Source of the DNA: Meiothermus sp. Pnk-1
GTDB lineage: Bacteria; Deinococcota; Deinococci; Deinococcales; Thermaceae
Direction: 5' to 3'
Assembly (NCBI RefSeq): GCF_003226535.1
Contig: NZ_QKOB01000008.1
Location: forward strand, 1 to 64,000
DNA length: 64,000 nucleotides
The notes under the pieces are model-generated. The model made no database searches and had not been told where the DNA came from. It saw only the letters and a program-made list of their open reading frames with translations. Below, piece after piece: positions 17,138 through 25,898 of the stretch. The position numbers and the translations under genes are program-made. The first letter of the stretch is position 1, and every line of letters begins with the position of its first letter.

Positions 17138-17320
17138 GGCTTCACCTGTCGAAGGAAGCTCATCTCCGGCAAGTTGAAGCTGGATTTGAGCCCTTTGCTA
17201 TCGGTAAATGTGGGGTGCCTGATTTTGTTTGGCCATCGCGCTTGCCTTTTTTACCGAACTTAAACCGTACCCACCTACCCTTTGGCTGTGCTTGCGGATG
17301 CAAGCCGAGGAGAAACAGCC

Positions 17321-18532
17321 ATGAAGAACACAGTGTTCAAAACCTCTAGCCTGCTGGCGGTGGCGGTGCTTTCCGGCTCGGCTTTGTGGTTCGCCCTTAG
17401 CCGAGGGCAACCCAGCACCGCCCCCAGCCCGGCCCCTAGCACGCTCCAGGGCCTTCTGCCCGACGAGCGCAACACCGTGGAGATCGCCCAGTCGGCCAGC
17501 GAGGGGGTGGTCTACATATCGGTGCGCAGCAATCCGGCTGCTAGCCTCCCGGATGGCCTCCAGCCCTTCGCCCCTTTCTTGCAGCCTCAGCCCCAGCAGG
17601 GCACCGGCTCGGGGTTCGTGCTGGATAAGCAGGGGCATATCCTGACCAACTACCACGTGGTGCAAGGGGCCAACCAGATCACGGTGCGCTTCAAGGACAG
17701 CCCCAAGACCTATCCCGCCAAGGTGCTGGGAACCGCCCAGGCCCTCGACCTGGCGGTGATCCAGGTACAGGCTCCGGCCAACCTGCTCAAGCCCCTTACC
17801 CTGGGCAACTCCGACCGGGTGCTGGTGGGTGAAAAGGCCATCGCCATCGGGAATCCCTTCGGGCTGGAATATAGCGTCTCGACCGGCATCGTCTCGGCGG
17901 TGCGGCGCAACCCAGGGGCAGTGGACGCGCTGGTACCCACCCTGATCCAAACCGACGCAGCCATCAACCCCGGCAACTCCGGCGGGCCTCTGCTCAACTC
18001 GAGCGGCGAAGTTATCGGCATCAACACCGCCATCCTCTCGCCCTCGGGGCAGTTTGGCAACCCGCAGAACGCCGGGGTAGGCTTCGCCATCCCCATCAAC
18101 CTGGCCAAGCAGTACCTGGGTCAGCTCGAGGGAGGCAAAAACATTACCGACAAAGAAATCCTGGCCTCTCGCCCGCGCCTGGGGGTCTCGGTGGTGCCCT
18201 TGGCGGCCTACAGCCCCCAGATTCTCCAAGCCAACAACCTGCCCCAAGAGGGCCTGATGATCCAAAGCGTAGAGAAGGGTTCCCCTGCGGAAAAAGCCGG
18301 CCTGAGAGCGCCCACTCGGTTCCTCCAGGTACAATCCCCGGATGGCGCCGTGCAGCAGCTGGGGCTCAACGGGGACATCATCCTGGAAGCCAACGGTAAC
18401 CCTGTCCAGGACGTAAACGATCTGCGAGGAGTGCTGGAAGCGGCGAACAACCGACCCGTTACCCTCAAAGTCTGGCGCGAGGGCCAAACCCTCAACGTCT
18501 CGGTGACGCCGCAGATCATAGCGAGCAACTGA
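17321..18532 (+). CDS. HtrA/DegP-type serine protease with PDZ domain
   Basis: The 403-residue envelope protease starts with a signal or anchor segment (about residues 8-28). Its trypsin-like domain shows the catalytic triad His in ILTNYHVVQG, Asp in 'ALDLAVIQV' and Ser in NPGNSGGPLLN. A single PDZ domain follows (about 290-395). It should degrade misfolded periplasmic proteins. I chose the ATG at 17321 because GAGGAGA precedes it; an upstream frame from 17282 is not needed. A weak TTTACC-like repeat lies at 17250, and two envelope two-component systems follow. Confidence 0.93.
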   Translation: MKNTVFKTSSLLAVAVLSGSALWFALSRGQPSTAPSPAPSTLQGLLPDERNTVEIAQSASEGVVYISVRSNPAASLPDGLQPFAPFLQPQPQQGTGSGFVLDKQGHILTNYHVVQGANQITVRFKDSPKTYPAKVLGTAQALDLAVIQVQAPANLLKPLTLGNSDRVLVGEKAIAIGNPFGLEYSVSTGIVSAVRRNPGAVDALVPTLIQTDAAINPGNSGGPLLNSSGEVIGINTAILSPSGQFGNPQNAGVGFAIPINLAKQYLGQLEGGKNITDKEILASRPRLGVSVVPLAAYSPQILQANNLPQEGLMIQSVEKGSPAEKAGLRAPTRFLQVQSPDGAVQQLGLNGDIILEANGNPVQDVNDLRGVLEAANNRPVTLKVWREGQTLNVSVTPQIIASN

Positions 18533-18547
18533 TGACCACCAACAGCT

Positions 18548-18580
18548 TGTTGACGTCCTCCCGCGGCTAAAGGCCGCGGG
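18548..18580 (-). mobile_element. Possible IS200/IS605-type right-end remnant
   Basis: Read on the minus strand, the hairpin CCCGCGGC-TTTAG-GCCGCGGG is followed by AGGACGTCAACAA. From memory this resembles the right ends of TnpB-bearing IS605-family elements. No tnpB or tnpA frame is readable in 18533-18826, so only a relic could remain. A htrA terminator is the alternative, though it lacks a T-run. Confidence 0.35.
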
Positions 18581-18826
18581 ATTTCGGCGTCGGTACAGAG
18601 ATTTCCTTTCGCCAGCGCGACCCGCATCGCCGCCATCTGGCTATTGCCAGGAAACATCGCCCCACGCCTCATTGGAGCGCTTCGTTCCACTGCCCATCGC
18701 CAAGCGGTGGCCAGGTACGCTTGCCCACCCCGCTGTCGGCCTTTATGGGGAAGCTTAGAGGGAGGTGTTGGACGAACTCACCGATGAACTCGATCTGCCC
18801 AACCGCCAGCGGCTGTGACAGCGGGC

Positions 18827-20137
18827 TCATGATGCGTCAAAGTCCGGCAGCTCCAACCGGGCCAGCAGCCCCCCCTCAGGGGCCCGCTCCAGCCTCAGGC
18901 GACCCCCGTGCTGCTCGGCGATGGCCATGACCAGGCTCAGGCCCAGCCCGGCCCCCCGCACCCCCTGGGTGCCCGCCCCGCGCTGAAAGGGCTGCAAAAG
19001 GCGCTCGAGCTGCTCGGGGGGAATGCCTGGCCCCTCGTCGGCCACCTCCACCACCGCTAGCCTCCCCTCGCGCCGGGTGCGCAGCCAGACCCGTCCGCCC
19101 ACTGGCCCGTACTTGATAGCGTTGGAGAGCAGGTTGGCGATGGCCGTGCGCAGGGTGAGGGAGTGGCCCCGGTAGGGGGTGGGCTCGAGCTGCAGCACCA
19201 CCCTCACCTGCCGCTCCTTGGCCAACCCCTCCAGCGACTCCAAGGCCTCCAGCGCCAGCAGGTCGAGCTCCACCTGTTGCCGCTCGACCGGCGACTGGGT
19301 GTGGGCCAGCAGCAGGAGGGCCTCGATGACCTGGGCCAGGTCTTCGGCGGTGCGGGCAATCTCCGCCAGGGCTTCGCGGTATTGTTCAGGGGAGCGGGGC
19401 CGCTCCAGGCTCAAGCTGGCCCTTCCCTTTAGCAGGCTCAACGGGGTGCGCAGTTCGTGAGCTGCGGCCAGGGCGAAAGCCTTCTCGCGCTCGATGGTGC
19501 GCTCGAGGCGGGCCAACATGGCGTTGAAGGTACGGGTCAGGCGGGCCATTTCGTCTTTACCGGGGCTCTCGGGAACCCGCCGCCCATAACGCCCCGAGGC
19601 GGCGATCTGGGCCGCCAGGCGGGTGACCTGATCCACCGGGCGCAGGGCGCGGTCCGCCAGCACGTAGCCGGCCCCCAGCCCCAGTAGCAGCAGCAGCGGA
19701 AGGGTGAGCAGCAACAGCCGCTGCGCGCGCCCGATGCTGCGGCTGGTCTCAAGCTCCGAACGCATGGCCTGTACCAGGCTGCCATCGGCTAAGATTTCGC
19801 CGTAGATGCGGGTATTCCCCACGGTGCTGAAACCGGGCGCTGGGGCAGGGCGTACCGGGGGAACCCCGTAGCTTTCGATCAGGGCACCTTGAGCACTGTA
19901 GACCAGCAGCACCGTAGCCCCCGGTAGGCGGGTCAGAAACAGCTCGATGGTACCCGCGGCTCGGGGCTTGTCGTGGTCAAGTTCACTCGCCGCCAAAGCC
20001 ACTGCCTCGCGCAAGGAGTCATCCAGGGTCTGCCGCAGGGTGGTACGCAGCACCAAAAACAAAACCAGGCTGCCCAGCAGCAGCAGCCCCGCAGAAATAC
20101 CCGTGTAGTAGAGGGTTAGCCGCCAGCGCAGGCTCAA
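18827..20137 (-). CDS. Sensor histidine kinase, OmpR-linked (first pair)
   Basis: The 436-residue membrane kinase has two TM helices (about 10-32 and 140-160) around an extracytoplasmic sensor loop. A HAMP linker follows, then the H-box AAAHELRTPLSLLKG with the phosphorylated His. The ATPase boxes NLLSNAIKYG, DEGPGIPPEQ and GAGLGLSLV are present. The TTG at 20137 overlaps the TGA of the response regulator, so the pair is translationally coupled. A longer open frame upstream is a shadow of the regulator gene. The signal is unknown. Confidence 0.85.
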   Translation of the reverse strand: MSLRWRLTLYYTGISAGLLLLGSLVLFLVLRTTLRQTLDDSLREAVALAASELDHDKPRAAGTIELFLTRLPGATVLLVYSAQGALIESYGVPPVRPAPAPGFSTVGNTRIYGEILADGSLVQAMRSELETSRSIGRAQRLLLLTLPLLLLLGLGAGYVLADRALRPVDQVTRLAAQIAASGRYGRRVPESPGKDEMARLTRTFNAMLARLERTIEREKAFALAAAHELRTPLSLLKGRASLSLERPRSPEQYREALAEIARTAEDLAQVIEALLLLAHTQSPVERQQVELDLLALEALESLEGLAKERQVRVVLQLEPTPYRGHSLTLRTAIANLLSNAIKYGPVGGRVWLRTRREGRLAVVEVADEGPGIPPEQLERLLQPFQRGAGTQGVRGAGLGLSLVMAIAEQHGGRLRLERAPEGGLLARLELPDFDAS

Positions 20138-20814
20138 GGGCTCTCCTCCATCCGCCCCAGCCGGTAACCCAGTCCCCGCACCGTCTCGATGAAGTCCTCC
20201 CCCAGCTTGCGCCGCAGGCTCGAGACATACACGTCCACCACCTTGGTGTCCACCTCGCTCTCCCCGGGCCAGACCCGCTCGATCAGGCTGTTGCGGCTGT
20301 AGGCCCGGCCAGGGTTCAGCCCCAGGCACTCTACCAGGGCGTACTCGCGCGGGGTGAGGGGTACTGGCTGGCCGTCCTTGAGTACCTGGTGGGCAGCCAG
20401 GTCGAGGGTATAACCCCCGGGCAGGGGAATCAGGTTGGTGGCCTCACCCCGGGCCCGCCGCACCAAGGCCCGGATGCGGGCCCGGAGTTCGCGGAAGTCG
20501 AAGGGTTTGGTCAGGTAATCGTCCCCCCCGGTGTCGAGCCCAGTGAGCTTGGAGTCCACATCCCCCCGGGCGGTAAGGAAGAGGATGGGGGTTTTGTCCC
20601 TTCGGTTGCGCAGCGCGCGGGCCAGCTCGAAGCCGGCCTGGGGGCCTTCGGGCAGCATCACGTCCAAGATCAGCAGGTCGTAGGCCTCCAGCTCAGCCAT
20701 ACCCCGCCCGATGGCGGCGTTAGGGGCGTGATCCACCATCAGCCCGTCGTCGCTCAGGCCCTCGGCGATCAGCGCGGCTAGCCGGGGGTCGTCTTCTACC
20801 AGCAGTATCCGCAT
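20134..20814 (-). CDS. OmpR-family response regulator (first pair)
   Basis: The 226-residue protein has a receiver domain with acidic pocket EDD at residues 7-9, phospho-Asp in LLILDVMLPEG, and the switch residues T and K in LTARG and TKPFD. A winged-helix DNA-binding domain follows, ending 'VVDVYVSSLRRKLG' and 'TVRGLGYRLG'. The GTAAA repeat 36 bp upstream suggests it controls its own operon, and the identical site at zwf makes that gene a predicted target. Confidence 0.93.
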   Translation of the reverse strand: MRILLVEDDPRLAALIAEGLSDDGLMVDHAPNAAIGRGMAELEAYDLLILDVMLPEGPQAGFELARALRNRRDKTPILFLTARGDVDSKLTGLDTGGDDYLTKPFDFRELRARIRALVRRARGEATNLIPLPGGYTLDLAAHQVLKDGQPVPLTPREYALVECLGLNPGRAYSRNSLIERVWPGESEVDTKVVDVYVSSLRRKLGEDFIETVRGLGYRLGRMEESP

Positions 20815-20849
20815 AGGCTTCCTCTAGCATGGCAGGCTATGCCGCGAGG

Positions 20850-20865
20850 GTAAAGGTTGGGTAAA
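20850..20865 (-). promoter_or_regulatory. GTAAA direct repeat upstream of the response-regulator gene
   Basis: GTAAA at 20850-20854 and 20861-20865 are 11 bp apart. On the minus strand the 16 bases read TTTACCCAACCTTTAC, identical to the zwf site. It lies between the end of the second kinase gene and the start codon at 20814. Confidence 0.65.
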
Positions 20866-20867
20866 AC

Positions 20868-22169
20868 TCAAACAGGCAGCCACAGGCTCAACCGAGCTCC
20901 TTCCGGCGTATTGGCTGCTTCCACCCTTCCCCCATGCCAGCGTACGATGGCCGCGACCAGAGCCAGCCCCAGCCCGCTGCCGCTGCGGCGGTGTTCCACC
21001 TGGGCCTGGTAGAACCGCTCAAACAAGTGGGGCAGGGCCTCCTCGGGGAAGCCTCCCCCGGTGTCTTCCACCTCCAAGAGCGCTTCGTACCCTTCTTTGC
21101 GCAGGGCCAAGCGCACTTCGCCCGCAGCTGTAAACTTTAGGGCATTCTCCAGCAGGTTGCGCAGGGCCAGCCCCAAAGCCAGCCGATCCCCCATCACCTC
21201 CAGCGGTTCTTCCGGCAAGAAGACCCGTAGGGCCAGGCCTCTACCCTCGAACAGCGGCCTCAAATCCTCCGCCTCCTCGACAACCAGGCGGTTGAGCACC
21301 ACCGGCTCGCGCGAAAGCCCCTGACCGGCCTCGGCCCGGGCCAGGTGCAGGAGCTTTTCCACCATGGCCAGCAACCGCTGGGCCGAGCGGTAGGCGTGCG
21401 CCAGAGCACGTTCCACTTGGGGGTCCTGGTTTTTTTCCTGGGCCTGCTCGAGCCGCCCCAGGAGCACCGTGAGCGGGGTGCGCAGTTCGTGGGCAGCATC
21501 CTGGGTAAAGCGCCGCTCGCTCTTGATGAGCTGGCCTAGGCTCTCCAGCAATGCGTTGAAGGCCTGGCTCAGGGTAAAAAGCTCGTCCTGCACCGGGGGC
21601 TGGGGCAGGGGGCGGTTCCAGATGCGGCCTTCGGCCCGCTCACGGGCGGCCTCGGTCAGGAGGCGCACCGGGCTGAGCGCCCGCCCCACCAGGAAGTAGC
21701 CTAGCCCCAAAGCCAGGAGCAAAGCTCCCGGCAGGGCCACCCAGAGCACCCGGTTGAGCGCAGCCAGGCTCGCCTCGAGCCCAGCCAAGGGCCGGCCCGC
21801 CAGCAGGGTAGCCCCTTCCACTTCGCGCCCACAAAACCGCCAATCCCCGGCGGCAAAGCAACCGAGGCGTGGACTCGGCAGGGGCTGGGGTCTTTTGCCC
21901 AACACCTCTACCAGACCCTGAGGGCCGTACAGCAGCAAGGCGAGGTCGGGCGGCAGCTGCGGCGGCAGTTCGCCCTCCTGGCTGAGGCCCAGGCGACCGT
22001 TGTCGCTATTTACCCAGGGCCCGGCCAGGATCAGCGCCGCCTGCAGGCTCTGGTCCAGCTCGCCCTGCAGGATGCGCTCCAGCCCCAGCCGCAGCCCCAC
22101 CCCGGCCAGCAGCAACACCCCCCCGACCAGCAGGGCGTAGAACAGGGTAAGCCGTAGGCGGAGGCTCAT
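20868..22169 (-). CDS. Sensor histidine kinase, OmpR-linked (second pair)
   Basis: The 433-residue kinase has TM helices at about 8-28 and 150-172, with a periplasmic loop holding two Cys (RLGCFAAGDWRFCGRE) that could pair. A HAMP region, the H-box DAAHELRTPLTVLLG, the N-box NLLENALKF and the G-boxes DTGGGFPEEA and SGLGLALV follow. The ATG at 22169 overlaps the regulator's TGA (ATGA). It ends the five-gene operon that begins with the propeller lipoprotein. Confidence 0.87.
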   Translation of the reverse strand: MSLRLRLTLFYALLVGGVLLLAGVGLRLGLERILQGELDQSLQAALILAGPWVNSDNGRLGLSQEGELPPQLPPDLALLLYGPQGLVEVLGKRPQPLPSPRLGCFAAGDWRFCGREVEGATLLAGRPLAGLEASLAALNRVLWVALPGALLLALGLGYFLVGRALSPVRLLTEAARERAEGRIWNRPLPQPPVQDELFTLSQAFNALLESLGQLIKSERRFTQDAAHELRTPLTVLLGRLEQAQEKNQDPQVERALAHAYRSAQRLLAMVEKLLHLARAEAGQGLSREPVVLNRLVVEEAEDLRPLFEGRGLALRVFLPEEPLEVMGDRLALGLALRNLLENALKFTAAGEVRLALRKEGYEALLEVEDTGGGFPEEALPHLFERFYQAQVEHRRSGSGLGLALVAAIVRWHGGRVEAANTPEGARLSLWLPV

Positions 22170-22822
22170 CCAATCAGGCGATAGCCCAGCCCACGCCGGG
22201 TCTCGATGGCCTCCGGGGCCAGCTTCTGGCGCAGGCGGGAGATGTAGGGGTCGAGGCTGCGTGGATCGATGCTGGTCTCGCCGGGCCATACGTGCTCTAA
22301 CAGCAATTCCCGGGGGTGAAACGCGTCGGGGTGGAGGGCCAGGAACTCCAGGATCAGCCACTCCTTGGCGGAGAGCTCGAGCGCCGCTCCCGCCCACCAG
22401 GCCTGCTTGGCCCGGAGGTCGAGGGAGAGCCGCCCGACCTCGAGCCGGTTGCTGGGTACACCCCGGGAGCGGCGCAGCAAGGCCCGCACCCGGGCCCGGA
22501 GCTCGCGCAGGTGGAAGGGCTTGACCAGGTAGTCGTCCGCCCCCGCCTCCAGGCCCTGTACCCGGTCGTCTAGGGCATCGCGGGCGGTGAGCATCAGCAC
22601 CGGCAGCGAGTGGCCCTGCTCACGCAGGTAGGCCAGCAGGCTGAAGCCATCCCGCCGGGGCAGACCCACGTCCAGCACCACCAGGTCATAGGGAAAGCTC
22701 TGCAAGAGCCCCAGAGCTTCCTCCCCATCCTGGGCCCAGTCCACCGCATAGGGCTCGGCCTCGAGGGTCTCCTTGACCAAAGCCCCCACCTCGGGGTCGT
22801 CCTCCACCAGCAGGATGCGCAT
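22166..22822 (-). CDS. OmpR-family response regulator (second pair)
   Basis: The 218-residue protein has a receiver with the EDD pocket, phospho-Asp in DLVVLDVGLPRRDG and the KPFH switch Lys. The C-terminal winged helix ends 'DPYISRLRQKLA' and 'TRRGLGYRLIG'. It starts 3 bp after the PAP2 gene, so it is in the same operon as envelope lipid and glycan enzymes. Either this protein or the first regulator could bind the GTAAA boxes. Confidence 0.92.
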   Translation of the reverse strand: MRILLVEDDPEVGALVKETLEAEPYAVDWAQDGEEALGLLQSFPYDLVVLDVGLPRRDGFSLLAYLREQGHSLPVLMLTARDALDDRVQGLEAGADDYLVKPFHLRELRARVRALLRRSRGVPSNRLEVGRLSLDLRAKQAWWAGAALELSAKEWLILEFLALHPDAFHPRELLLEHVWPGETSIDPRSLDPYISRLRQKLAPEAIETRRGLGYRLIG

Positions 22823-22825
22823 GGC

Positions 22826-23476
22826 CTAATCCCCTGCTTTCCAGCGGTACCAGAGCCCCACCCCCACCACCCAGAGGAAACTCAGCGCCCAACCCGCCAG
22901 CACGTCCGAAGGGTAGTGTACTTGCAGGTAGAGCCTCGAGAGGCCTACCAACAAAGCCCAGGGCAGACCCAAGCCCAAGACCCAGCGGGCCGCGCGGGGA
23001 AAGCGGGGGGCCAATAGTGTGTACAGCGCAAGCACTAGAGCCAGGCTGGCCATGGTGTGGCCGGAGGGGAAGCTGTAGTCGTGTTCGGGGGTGAGCTGCG
23101 GGAAGAGATGGGGCCGGGTGCGGGCAAAAAAGAGCTTGGAGGCCTGGTTCAACACCGCTGCCCCGCCCAGACCTAGGGCGAAAATGGGCCACCCCAGCCG
23201 ACGAAAATACGCCCAGGCCAGCACCCCTAGGGCCACCGCCCCGACTACCGGAGCGGCGGCGGATTGCGTGAAGGCCAGGGCCAGCACGTCCCAGAGGTGG
23301 CTCTGCTGGGCGTGCAAAAAGGCCAGCACCGGCCCGTCAAAGAAAAACCCCTCCCGCTCGTAGACGTCCTCGGCCAGCCCTACAAACCCCAGCAGGCTCA
23401 GGAACAAAAGGGCCAGCAGCCATAGCGGAAAGGACAACAGCAGCGACTTGAAGGTTTGGTAGAAAGATCGGGTCAT
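22826..23476 (-). CDS. PAP2-family membrane phosphatase
   Basis: The 216-residue protein has five or six TM helices and all three phosphatase motifs: KLFFARTRP, PSGHTMAS with the catalytic His, and SRLYLQVHYPSDVLAG. It probably dephosphorylates undecaprenyl pyrophosphate or a lipid phosphate at the outer face of the membrane. I chose the ATG at 23476, which has GAGGTGATG upstream, over 23497. It sits between a polysaccharide deacetylase and a two-component system. Confidence 0.9.
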   Translation of the reverse strand: MTRSFYQTFKSLLLSFPLWLLALLFLSLLGFVGLAEDVYEREGFFFDGPVLAFLHAQQSHLWDVLALAFTQSAAAPVVGAVALGVLAWAYFRRLGWPIFALGLGGAAVLNQASKLFFARTRPHLFPQLTPEHDYSFPSGHTMASLALVLALYTLLAPRFPRAARWVLGLGLPWALLVGLSRLYLQVHYPSDVLAGWALSFLWVVGVGLWYRWKAGD

Positions 23477-23483
23477 CGAGACA

Positions 23484-24212
23484 TCACCTCGACACACCTG
23501 CTGGTTCGGCCAGCAACTCGGCGACTTTGACGAAGGTAAAGCCTCGGGCCTTCAGGGCCGGAATCAGCCGCCTGAGGGCCGGAAGCGTGGCGGGGAGGCG
23601 CGGCCCACCCTGGCTGTGCAGCACGATGATGGAGCCGTTATGCACCCGGTTCAGCACGTTGCGCACGATGACCTCGGGGTCGGTCTGTCCCCCGTCCTCC
23701 CCCGCCGCGTCCCAGTGCACTACCCGCAGACCGAGCCGCTCCACCAGGGCCAGGTCTTCCGGCCCGTAGCAGCCCCCCGGAAAGCGAAAGTAGCGGTTCT
23801 GGACCCCCAAGCCCTCCAGCAAGGCCCGGGTTTTCAGCACCTCCAGGGTCTTGCGGGCCGGGGCCACCGCGGGCAGCTCGTAGCAGGGCTGGGTGAAGCC
23901 GGGGTGGGTATAGCTGTGGTTCTCCAGCTCAAAAAGGGGGTTCTGCGCCAGTGCGCGGGCCTGCTCGGGATAGGCCTCGATCCACAGGCCGCTCAGGAAG
24001 AAGGTGGCCTTGACCTGGTTTTGCTCCAACAGCCGGTAGAGCTCGGTGGGGTTGTAGCTCTTGACCTTTCCACTGTGGAGCATCCGAAGCATGCCTGGGG
24101 TCATGTCGGCGTCGAAGGTCAGGGCGATCCGGGGGGACTGGCGGGGGCCATGGAGAATGGGGGTGGCCAGGCCCAGGCCCCCGAGCAGCACCGCCAAAGC
24201 CCACATCCTCAC
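23484..24212 (-). CDS. NodB-type polysaccharide deacetylase, exported
   Basis: The roughly 242-residue protein has an N-terminal signal-like span (ALAVLLGGLGLATPIL). The NodB motifs follow in order: RIALTFDADMTPG (motif 1, catalytic and metal Asp), ENHSYTHPGF (metal His pair), FRFPGGCYG, VVHWDAAGED and IIVLHSQGG. It should remove acetyl groups from a surface glycan or peptidoglycan. The GTG at 24212 overlaps the TGA of the propeller gene; an ATG at 24206 is the alternative start. A longer open frame upstream is not coding. Confidence 0.87.
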   Translation of the reverse strand: MRMWALAVLLGGLGLATPILHGPRQSPRIALTFDADMTPGMLRMLHSGKVKSYNPTELYRLLEQNQVKATFFLSGLWIEAYPEQARALAQNPLFELENHSYTHPGFTQPCYELPAVAPARKTLEVLKTRALLEGLGVQNRYFRFPGGCYGPEDLALVERLGLRVVHWDAAGEDGGQTDPEVIVRNVLNRVHNGSIIVLHSQGGPRLPATLPALRRLIPALKARGFTFVKVAELLAEPAGVSR

Positions 24213-25374
24213 CGCATCACCCCGGTGTGCCCCAGGCTGTAGCGGCCTGGCTGGGGGTAGATGGCCAGCCCGTGCGGCCCCTTGCCCACCCGGATGCGCC
24301 GGATCAGGCCGCCTTTCTTTAGGTCGGTGTCGAAGACGTAGACCTCCCCGTGGTAGCGCCCGGAAAGCCACAGCCTCTTCCCGTCCGCCGAGACCCCCCC
24401 CATGTCCGGGCTGCCCCCGCCGGGAATCTCCCACTTCGCTACCTGCTTACGGGTGGCGAACTCGAGCACGCTCACCGAACCCTCCCCCCGGTTGGAGATG
24501 TACAGGTACCTCGCGTCGCGGCTGGGGTACAGGCCGTGGGCCCCCTTACCGGTGGGGATGAAGCCGAGCCGCCGAAACTGCTCCGCGTCGATCAGGTGCA
24601 CCCCCCCGCCATCATGTCGGCCACGTAGAACACCCCGCCGTCCGGGGAGAGCTTCACGTCCTGGGGCATCCCCCCCAGGTGCAGCCTGCCCAGCACCTTC
24701 CGGGCCGCCACATCGATCCTCAGCAGGTCCCCGCTGAACTCGCAGGCCGCCACCAGGGTGCGCCCGTCGGCGCTGTAGTCCATGTGGTTGATCCCCTTGC
24801 AGGGCACCTGCAGGCTCCCCTGGGGCTGCCAGGTGTGGGGGTCGAAGAAGTCCAGGCGGCGCTGGTACTCCGCCACCACGATGGCCGAGCGGCCATCGGG
24901 GGTGAAGTAGAGGTTATAGGGATCTTTGACCCGGATCCGCCCCCCCACCGCCCCGGTCTTCGGATCAATGGGGATGAGGGTGTCGCCCACGTCGTTGGCC
25001 ACGTAGAGGGTTTTCAGGTCGTAAGAGGGCACCACGTGCTGGGGTTCGGCGTCCATGGGGTGCTCGGCGATGACCCTGAAGGTGGCGGGGTCGATGACAT
25101 AGAGCCGGTTGGTCTTGCCGTCGGGCACATACACCCGTTCGGGAAATCCCTTCACCGCAGGCGAGAGCCTCCCCGCCCGGGTGAAGGCATAGACATCCTT
25201 GGGGTCATAGGGTGGCATCCCCGGGAGGCCCGCCTTTAGCTCGAGGCCTACGGTCGTGGGGGGTGGGCTCGAGGCCCCCTGGGCCGCTGGGCTAACCGCC
25301 GGCGGCTGTGACCGACAGGCCACCAGGGCCAGCAAGAGTAGTGCCGCCCGCCAACCAAGGTGTATTCCAGTCAT
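24209..25374 (-). pseudogene. YVTN-type beta-propeller lipoprotein, frameshifted in a G7 tract
   Basis: The first part (25374-24592) starts with a lipoprotein signal ending in LVAC and carries propeller repeats such as 'KTLYVANDVGDTLIPIDPKTG' and 'GRTLVAACEFSGDLLRID'. It stops at the sequence MMAGGCT. The second part (to 24209) begins 'HLIDAEQFRRLGF' in another frame and continues the repeats. One extra G in the run at 24601-24607 (C7 on the plus strand) would join them as MMAGGVHLID, about 388 residues. The cause could be a sequencing error, slippage or real loss. It heads the PDA-PAP2-TCS operon. Confidence 0.75.
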
Positions 25375-25411
25375 ATCAAGTGCCCTCCGGGGGGTACTCA
25401 GACCTCGAGGG

Positions 25412-25446
25412 AGCATACTCGGCTGCCTAGGTAAAGCTTTGGTAAA
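25412..25446 (-). promoter_or_regulatory. Promoter and GTAAA operator of the propeller operon
   Basis: On the minus strand TATGCT (25417-25412) is a -10 box about 38 bp before the ATG at 25374. GTAAA repeats at 25431-25435 and 25442-25446 (11-bp period, TTTACCAAAGCTTTAC on the coding strand) cover the -35 region. That is the position expected for an activating OmpR-type regulator. Confidence 0.55.
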
Positions 25447-25471
25447 AAAGCTGCCGGGTAGACCCCGGCAG
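25444..25471 (-). terminator. Rho-independent terminator of the PepSY gene
   Basis: On the minus strand CTGCCGGGG-TCTA-CCCGGCAG forms an 8-bp stem followed by CTTTTTT. It lies 17 bp past the stop at 25488. Its T-run touches the GTAAA operator of the next operon. Confidence 0.8.
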
Positions 25472-25487
25472 TGGTGAGCTTTAGAGC

Positions 25488-25898
25488 TTAACCGTTGTCA
25501 TCGTTGCTCTCACCATCGTTTTCGTCATGGCTCTCGCCGTCGTTCTCCTCCTGGCCACCCACAGCCTCCTGGTACAACACCTTGCCGCTGCCCGCGTCTA
25601 CCTTGATCTCCTGTCCGGCGAGCACCACTTCCCATACCAGGTAGCCGTTCTCCACCCCCAGCTTGACCTTGGTGGGCGCAGCGGTGGTGTTCAGCACCGC
25701 CTGGGCGGCCTTTACGGCGTCCTGCAAGGAAATCTTGGCCATGGCCTGGTACTGCTGGGCGCTCAAGTTCTCCTGCACCGGCAGGCTGCCGGCGTAGCTG
25801 GGGTGCTGGGCGCTGCTCTGCCCCGTCTTCTGGGCAAAGGCCGCCAGGCTCAAGAGGGCCGAAGCCGCCAAAAGGATTGCTTTTGCGTACTTTTTCAT
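25488..25898 (-). CDS. PepSY-domain exported protein with acidic repeat tail
   Basis: The 136-residue product has a cleavable signal (MKKYAKAILLAASALLSLAAFA). One PepSY domain (about 48-112) reads 'ISLQDAVKAAQAVLN' and 'GYLVWEVVLAGQEIKVDAGSGKVL'. The tail repeats NDGES/HDENDGES and is strongly acidic, possibly binding metal ions. PepSY domains often inhibit proteases or sit near two-component systems, which fits this block. GGAGGA precedes the ATG. Confidence 0.88.
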   Translation of the reverse strand: MKKYAKAILLAASALLSLAAFAQKTGQSSAQHPSYAGSLPVQENLSAQQYQAMAKISLQDAVKAAQAVLNTTAAPTKVKLGVENGYLVWEVVLAGQEIKVDAGSGKVLYQEAVGGQEENDGESHDENDGESNDDNG

